A stretch of DNA of 64,000 bases, taken from the NCBI GenBank assembly GCA_032433595.1, contig JASWJB010000040.1, positions 62,001 through 126,000 on the forward strand, written 5' to 3'. The notes beneath the pieces were generated by a model. The model was not told where the DNA came from and did no database searches. It worked only from the letters and a program-made list of their open reading frames with translations. Both the position numbers and the translations under genes were made by a program. The first letter of the stretch is position 1. The number at the start of each line of letters is the position of its first letter. Positions 58,542 through 64,000 of the stretch are shown piece after piece. This DNA is from Conoideocrella luteorostrata (taxonomy: Eukaryota > Ascomycota > Sordariomycetes > Hypocreales > Clavicipitaceae).

Positions 58542-61500
58542 TTATTCCCATTTTACCTGCCCCCAACCCACCACATTTAGCCTCCAACTCTCAACCACCT
58601 CCTTCACCGTCCCATCCTCCACCAGCTTACCGAGGTCTTCGCCGCTATCCTCAAAAACCCACTGCCTCAGCTTGACGCCAAATTCTACCCCATTTCCAAT
58701 CTCGCTCTTTAGTTTTCCAACCACCGCCTTCCCTTCCTTGAGAGCTGCCTCCGCACTGGCTTGCAAGCCCTTGATCTGAGAGACCACTTCTTTAGGTAGG
58801 CTGCTGCTTCCAGAACGGTCGCGCTCCTTTTCGCGCTCGTTGAAGGAGAGAATCCACGCCGTGGCGAGTTTCGATGCTATGGCTGTGTCGTGGAGCATAG
58901 TGAGTTGGTGAAAAGACCGGAGGGCTGAAACGGTGTGATCGATAGTGCCGCTTGGTTTGGGTAAATCGTCGAGGAGGGTCGTCATGGCGGCCCTGACGGC
59001 CCCGATGATGTCGTTCAAAATATCAGGAAGTGGTTCGGATCGGTCTATGCTGACGCACAGGGGAATTAAAGTCGCCAAGAGGTGCACTGATTCGTAGTAC
59101 GGCATCTCGCTCGACGTGCAATGCGTAGAGGCGGCCATGCCCAAGAATTTTGACATGGAATTGCTAATTCGGTCCATCATCTCAATGACAAAGGTGTAGT
59201 CGATACCCATGACGGCGGCAGTCGCTTTGTACACCGTTGGGGGCCTGTAAGACAGAATGTCTTGGAACGCTTCCCCGAGCAGTGACAAGTGGGAGCGAGT
59301 GTTCTGTGCGCAAGTTAGTCGCCCTGGTGTAGACAACAACAGAGGCATGTTGACTTACAGAAAGCGCCGGCCCAAGACTGAGTCGTTCGTGTAGCGGTGC
59401 AGACGCACTAGAACTCCATAATGGGAATGAACCGTAGTCGACAATGTTTCGCAGCTGCAGGTCATCGGCGACTTCGTCTACGAGTTTGTCAGACCCGAGT
59501 ACGTGAACCACGACAGAATGAAAAACTTACGAAATCGAGGATCACTTAAGAACTCGCCACAAGGCTCGCCAAGCAGTCTATCCGCTCTAACTTCTTCCAC
59601 CAAACTCATTGCCCTCGTACAACCGGCCCTCAAGTTCTCGGTATACTCAGGCATGTCAATAATGCTGCCGTAGCTGCCTGCCTCGAACGCATCAATCAGC
59701 TTCCTATGCATTCTCAATTTGAGCGCCTTGGCGTAATGGTCTCGCAGCGTCTCTACCAGCTCCCACCCCCAATTATCCGACGAGTCCAGAATAGCCGGCG
59801 CCACAGTCGACAGTCTATCGTAAAATATCGGCGCGACTGAGTCCACTATCGTCCGCTTGATACCCAACTCGTGCCAGATTTCACGACACCTGTGCGCAGA
59901 TCCAAGGAATAGATGGAGTTGAACGAGGAGAAGAGATATCTGGCTGTGCTTCGGAGTGAGGAATACTTGGTGCTCGAGGATGAGAAGAGCCCGTAAAAGG
60001 TACTGCAGGATTGGTGGAGAGGGAACGTATCCGCGTCGGCTGCAGAAAGCCAATTTGACGTTGCAGAACGCAACTACCATGCTCAGCTCTGGAAGAATCT
60101 CGTTTTTCGCGACTGAGCTTTCGGGGAACTGCTCGGTTGTAGCGTTATAGGCCTCTAGGGCCGTCGCAGAGATCTTTGTTAAGCATGAACTACAAGATTC
60201 TGAGTCAAATTTAGCATCGCAGACCAAGCATTTTAACCGTGGTGTCTTGCCAGCGAGTTGTGTTTGTGATATCGGACATGTTGACAGGAAGTATTGCGCT
60301 TTTAATGAAAGGAGGGTGATCCTAGCAGATACAATAGGATCCTCAGCTGCACTAGCCAAGTCGGGAATGTGCTTATAAGCAACGTGCTTCAAGCCGAGTA
60401 CGTCGACTTGCTCCAGGAATTCCTTCACATCATCAAAGCACGCGATGTTCGACTTTTGGTCCTCGATGTAGTGAAGCAGTTCTCGCAGACGTAATGACGA
60501 CGGCTTGCCGTCTTTTAGGTCATCCTGATCGTTTGTTGCAAGTGTGAATGCGGCAGAGACTCGTGCCAAGAGGACATTCCTCTTGTATATGGGTTTCAAG
60601 TCTTTCGACTGTGCAAGTTTGAGCAACAACTCTTGAACTTTTGTAGCAATCCTAGCCATGATTCGTTAGCTCGCCTCATCCATTGCCGAGGACGTCAGAC
60701 CTACTTTGTGTTGGAGCTTTTTAAACGAGCAGCTGCCTCAATAAACTGCTTCCACACTGACCAGTCGCACACCAGCATTGACAGCTGTCCACCGTCGCCT
60801 GTATGGGAGAGGCACTCATGGCAAAGGTCGCACAGGGCTTCCCAGTCATGATTCTTTCTATAGCCAGTTGTGACTCGCTGAAACAGCTCCTTTCTACCCA
60901 TTCGAAACTGTGCCACTGGTGAAAAGACCGGACTTTGAACCAGTTTCTTCATGTCATCCGGCGTTCCGTGAGTTCCGACAATGTCATAGAGCAGTAGAAT
61001 TTCCTCTTCAGTCTTGACGCCTCGCGTTGGTGTCCCGTCTTTCGATTCCGATGCGCGAGCCTGCTCAGTGAGCTGCGCCGCACGCTCAATTTGCTTCTGC
61101 GCCAGCATTGCATAGAGCTTTTTCTTATCAGGTGGTGATTGAGTGCTCGTCTTGCATCACAGTCAGTACACGCCATCGGATTACAGAAGATCAACATACC
61201 GCCAGCATGTGAGTAATGGCAATATTCCAAAACATGAAGTCCCTCTCTTGGGCGAACGATCTGTCAATCATGGCAGCAATCTAGCCCACAGTCAGCATTC
61301 TCATGATTCCGCGTCCCATCCCGCCCGAGTTTCACACCTGCTGAGCACTATTCAGGTCCCAATGCAGCAAACAAGACTGCAAACACCTCGTCGCAGCAAC
61401 GCTATCCTTTGGCGCAGCCTTGACAGCCCTCACCCTCAACGGACCTAGTTTCTCGGGAAAAACATGTTCTGGAATCAGCTCCTCCGTCGCCCACTCTAGC

Positions 61501-61819
61501 AGATCAATGGCATCAACATCTTTGATGACGGTACCATCCTTAACGAACTTGTCAATGGCAGCCACCGCAGCGAATTTGGCGTTCGGGTCATCCAGCTGAC
61601 TTTCTGCACAGACTTTGACGATCTAACATACCAATTAGCATTTCACCTTGCCCATGCCAGTAACCGCAGCTCATTTGTGCTCACATCGTAGTACTGGTCG
61701 TTGAAAGTCCGAGCCCGTTGTTGCGCGAGCCTCATAGCCACTGGCCAGTTACCATCTTGAAAAGCAGACTGTAGTTGGATGTCAACCCCGTTCCTGAGAC
61801 GGGGGCGTTGGCTGCTCAT
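58542..61819 (-). CDS. NAA25: NatB N-terminal acetyltransferase auxiliary subunit (NAA25/Mdm20)
   Basis: Seven exons (61819-61685, 61622-61338, 61280-61200, 61150-60705, 60651-59531, 59477-59359, 59303-58542) sum to 2,949 nt, 982 residues; six introns of 49-62 nt are all in phase. The protein starts MSSQRPRLRNG followed by IQLQSAFQDGNWPVAMRLAQ, the TPR-like N-terminal pattern of Mdm20/NAA25. The middle carries helical-repeat segments, a CLVCDAKF/CSSCLTK cysteine pair block typical of fungal members, and a C-terminal helical domain. With the catalytic NAA20 subunit it anchors the NatB complex on ribosomes, which acetylates nascent chains starting Met-Asp/Glu/Asn/Gln. A stop at 60700 region is intronic: the 53-nt intron with a GCTAAC branch site joins the two halves into one gene. 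Confidence 0.88.
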
Positions 61820-62287
61820 GACATGTGAGAGGTGTCGGGCTGGCCACGTCGACTTGCGCTTTCGAGATGAGATATTGAAAGGATATTTCGTGACCCTAAC
61901 TCCAGTAAAGGTTTTGGCGGGGCAGATGTTGTGCACGGAGGGGCAAGCAGGACATCTGCTCGTACAGTGCCCGATGGTACTGTGCTCTGGAAGGCGAGCC
62001 GGTAACTATGTTTCGTAGGAGAGACGGCTACTAATAATTTCCCGTTTCAATTCGATATTGCATCCACTGAGAAAATATATCCATGCTTGATTACTTGCAA
62101 TTTGAGCAGAGATGATAGTACATGTTCCGACACCACGCGCTTTCTCAGCTCCCATGACCGCAGCCCGGCACCATTAGCCGCGCCAGTGCGGCGTGCCGTG
62201 GTTCTAATATACAACATAATACACAAGTACAGCATTCTTTTGAGTAAAAATTCCATAGCTCCTCCAGGGGAAACCAACTAGCATTCC
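61820..62287. other. Intergenic between NAA25 and COX23
   Basis: About 470 bp on the NAA25 promoter side and COX23 3' side. No gene or repeat was recognised. Confidence 0.5.
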
Positions 62288-62801
62288 CTAGTTTGTCATG
62301 TCATCACGCCAATCGCCTTCCCGGGTATCGCTTCGTCCTATTGTCACGTCTTGTTCAACTGAAAATTCCGCCCCTCTCCTTCTTCCGCCGCTCAGTCTAC
62401 CGCCAGTCAGCACTTCCTTCGCCACCTCTATTCTAAACGCCAAATCACTTACCCAAGCGGCCTTGCAATCTCGATACGCCCTGGGTCCCATTAGCATCTT
62501 CTGCCCTCCCGTCAATTGCAGCCCATCCATGGAGCCAGGCAATGCACGTACTGAAAATATTCGCCACACATGGACTTATCTCCCCCGTTTCGATATAAGC
62601 ACTTATAACTTCGCTGGGCGGCCTCTTGACACGGATCGTAGAACTCGCTCTTGGATTTCCTGAGTACACTGTCAGCATGGGCTCGAACGGTCCCTCCCCC
62701 GGGTCACAGGCAAAGAAACAGGCTACGCACGTTTCGAACTTCTCCTTGGATTTGTTGTTCCATGGATCCTTTTCGGGCTCTCTTTGCGGCGGAGAAGACA
62801 T
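62288..62801 (-). CDS. COX23: Mitochondrial twin-CX9C protein COX23
   Basis: Three exons (62801-62731, 62659-62552, 62480-62288), two 71-nt introns, 372 nt, 123 residues. The CHCH domain is rebuilt only after splicing: DPCQEAAQRSYKC then MCGEYFQAYRDCKAAW, i.e. Cys34-x9-Cys44 and Cys55-x9-Cys65, the twin CX9C fold of intermembrane-space proteins imported by Mia40. Cox23 acts in cytochrome c oxidase biogenesis. The N-terminus (SSPPQREPEKDPWNNKSKEK) matches the family's hydrophilic start. The C-terminal extension after Cys65 (about 58 residues, Arg/Gly-rich) is longer than needed for the domain. The frame is open 77 codons further upstream to an ATG at 63032 that overlaps the neighbour's stop; I take that as leader. 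Confidence 0.88.
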
Positions 62802-63028
62802 GGCTGAAGGTTGTGGGAGATTTTCTAGACTTGGAGGCAAGTCTTGGAGATTGAAGTCATTGCTGGTCGGGAGAATTTCGGCAGTTGAACTCGATCTGTC
62901 ATAGGTGCTAGGGTATTTCTCGCACAGTGCGTGCTGGCTACAATTACAAACCGAACAGAGAGCGATGTCTTCATCACCGCGAATATCTACTCTGTTTAGC
63001 TTGGTTTTTAAGCTATCAAAGTCTAGAC

Positions 63029-64000
63029 TCATTTTTTCCCCTTGATGCTCTCCCAAAACTCATCACTTTTAGCATCCTTTGCACGTCCATCATATCCATC
63101 CAATAGTCCCTCCCTAGCCAACTCAAGCTTCCTTATTGTCTCTTTACTACAACACAGCCCAACATCAAAGTCCTTCAAGTCCGTATCGCCCATAAGAGCC
63201 AGAGTCGCCAGGCCCAAATAAGAATGATACAAATCAGGGTGCCCACCCGCGTGCTTGCTGAATCCTCCGATTTTATGCTGCGTAATGTCCAGTAAATACC
63301 TCCTTGAAGGGGCAATGTTGACGGCGTAGAACGAATTGACCATCTACAAAACACCATTTAGTTAATTATTCATCATGCTTTGATGCTTGATTTTCCAAAC
63401 TTACTGCGAGCGTCCCTGCTACCCACCAGCAATAGCATGTATCTGCCTTCTTATTCCATCTCCCATTGAACCCCACGTGCTTGCATTCGTCCATCAAAGC
63501 CAGATCACCGAGCTTTGTCTCAATAAAATTCTCGTTGTCGTCGTCGGAGTCATCCTCCTCTTCTTTGGCGAGGTAGTTGAACTGTCTGTAGACAAGGAAT
63601 CGTACCAAGCTGTTACGATTCGGTACGCCTTTCTTGATGGCTGAGCTGTCGTCGTGTGGACCTGTGGACGATTGCGGACGATCGAGCATATATAAAGCCC
63701 CTATGGCGCAGTATGCATAACCAACTAGCAATTTTGTCAGAACTTTTGCTCCTTTTTTTAACCGCTGACAGACGAACATACCATGAGACTCATGCTCTGA
63801 CGCCTCTGCAGCGCCACCATCGTACGTCTTCACAAATTAGGCCTCCATCGACATACAATGGCCATTCCCCGTGTCGTCACTCACCTGAGTATGTCTAATA
63901 TGATCAATCATCCTCCCAACATCAATATCCTCCTCCCATCCATCCGCGCCGTCCCTCAGCGCCCCCCGCAGCATCCACCGAATGCAGCTCGCCAAGTAAC
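63029..64000 (-). CDS. CDC43: Geranylgeranyltransferase type I beta subunit, 5' end beyond right edge
   Basis: Prenyltransferase beta subunit that, with the shared alpha subunit, attaches geranylgeranyl to CaaL-type Rho/Rac-like proteins in the cytosol. Exons in view: edge to 63885, 63827-63783, 63724-63405 and 63343-63029, with canonical introns of 57, 57 and 61 nt. Visible features are DIDVGRMIDHI, YDGGAAEASEHESH, GYAYCAIGALYML, the zinc-site segment WNKKADTCYCWWVAGTLA (Asp and Cys ligands), IGGFSKHAGGHPDLYHSYLG (His ligand) and LATLALMGD. An Asp/Glu-rich insert (EEEDDSDDDNEN) precedes the zinc segment. All three zinc ligands are present. The GGTase-I call over farnesyltransferase rests on GGFSKHAGGHPDLYH. 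Confidence 0.88.

Noticed and set aside
60652..60704. Gene boundary splitting NAA25 into two proteins
   Set aside because: The stop is inside a 53-nt intron with GTAGGT donor, GCTAAC branch and CTAG acceptor; splicing gives one continuous Mdm20-like protein.
63029..63032. Prokaryote-style operon junction
   Set aside because: Both neighbours have spliceosomal introns; the overlap only concerns an upstream extension of the COX23 frame.
1..64000. tRNA or rRNA genes
   Set aside because: I looked for B-box-like GGTTCGA stretches with a matching A box and for rRNA cores and found none convincing.

Overview
This window reads as nuclear DNA of a filamentous ascomycete, probably a Sordariomycete and possibly of the Hypocreales. 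The protein-coding genes carry short introns (about 49 to 86 nt) with GTRNGT donors, CTAAC-like branch sites and YAG acceptors. The gene content is also typically fungal: a HET-domain protein, a NACHT-type NLR, a BBE-type FAD oxidase, a heme-thiolate peroxidase and a giant DUF3638 protein. The order-level placement is an inference. Exon boundaries given here were read from the sequence and checked for phase; they have not been tested against transcripts.

Layout. Positions 1 to about 33 kb are gene-poor, accessory-like DNA. They hold a peroxidase cut by the left edge, a 180-residue secreted protein, an MFS sugar transporter, an isopentenyl phosphate kinase-like protein, a duplicated cysteine-rich secreted protein, a LITAF-domain protein, a BBE oxidase, an ATP-grasp/methyltransferase fusion, an acidic secreted protein and a DAO-type oxidoreductase. 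Between them lie long stretches with no supported gene and three decayed genes: a LaeA-like methyltransferase relic, an S41 peptidase with four in-frame stops, and a Fic/Doc relic.

Positions 33 to 43 kb are filled by one giant minus-strand gene (DUF6606/DUF3638/DUF3645 type, about 3,138 codons). Its frame appears broken by an in-frame stop and a +1 shift in the C-terminal part. Positions 46 to 56 kb carry a Rad5/HLTF-like SNF2-RING protein, then an NLR with a C-terminal block of C2H2 fingers and a HET protein that face each other tail to tail. This pair is a plausible self/non-self recognition locus. At about 57.2 kb lies a nested inverted repeat.

Positions 58 to 64 kb look like a core housekeeping block, all on the minus strand: the NatB auxiliary subunit NAA25/Mdm20, the twin-CX9C protein COX23, and the geranylgeranyltransferase-I beta subunit (cut by the right edge).

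No rRNA, tRNA or CRISPR array was recognised. The most notable items are the NLR/C2H2 plus HET pair, the ATP-grasp/methyltransferase fusion, the fungal IPK-like gene, the KR-separated duplicated secreted protein, the RIP-like decay of the S41 gene and the two breaks in the giant gene.
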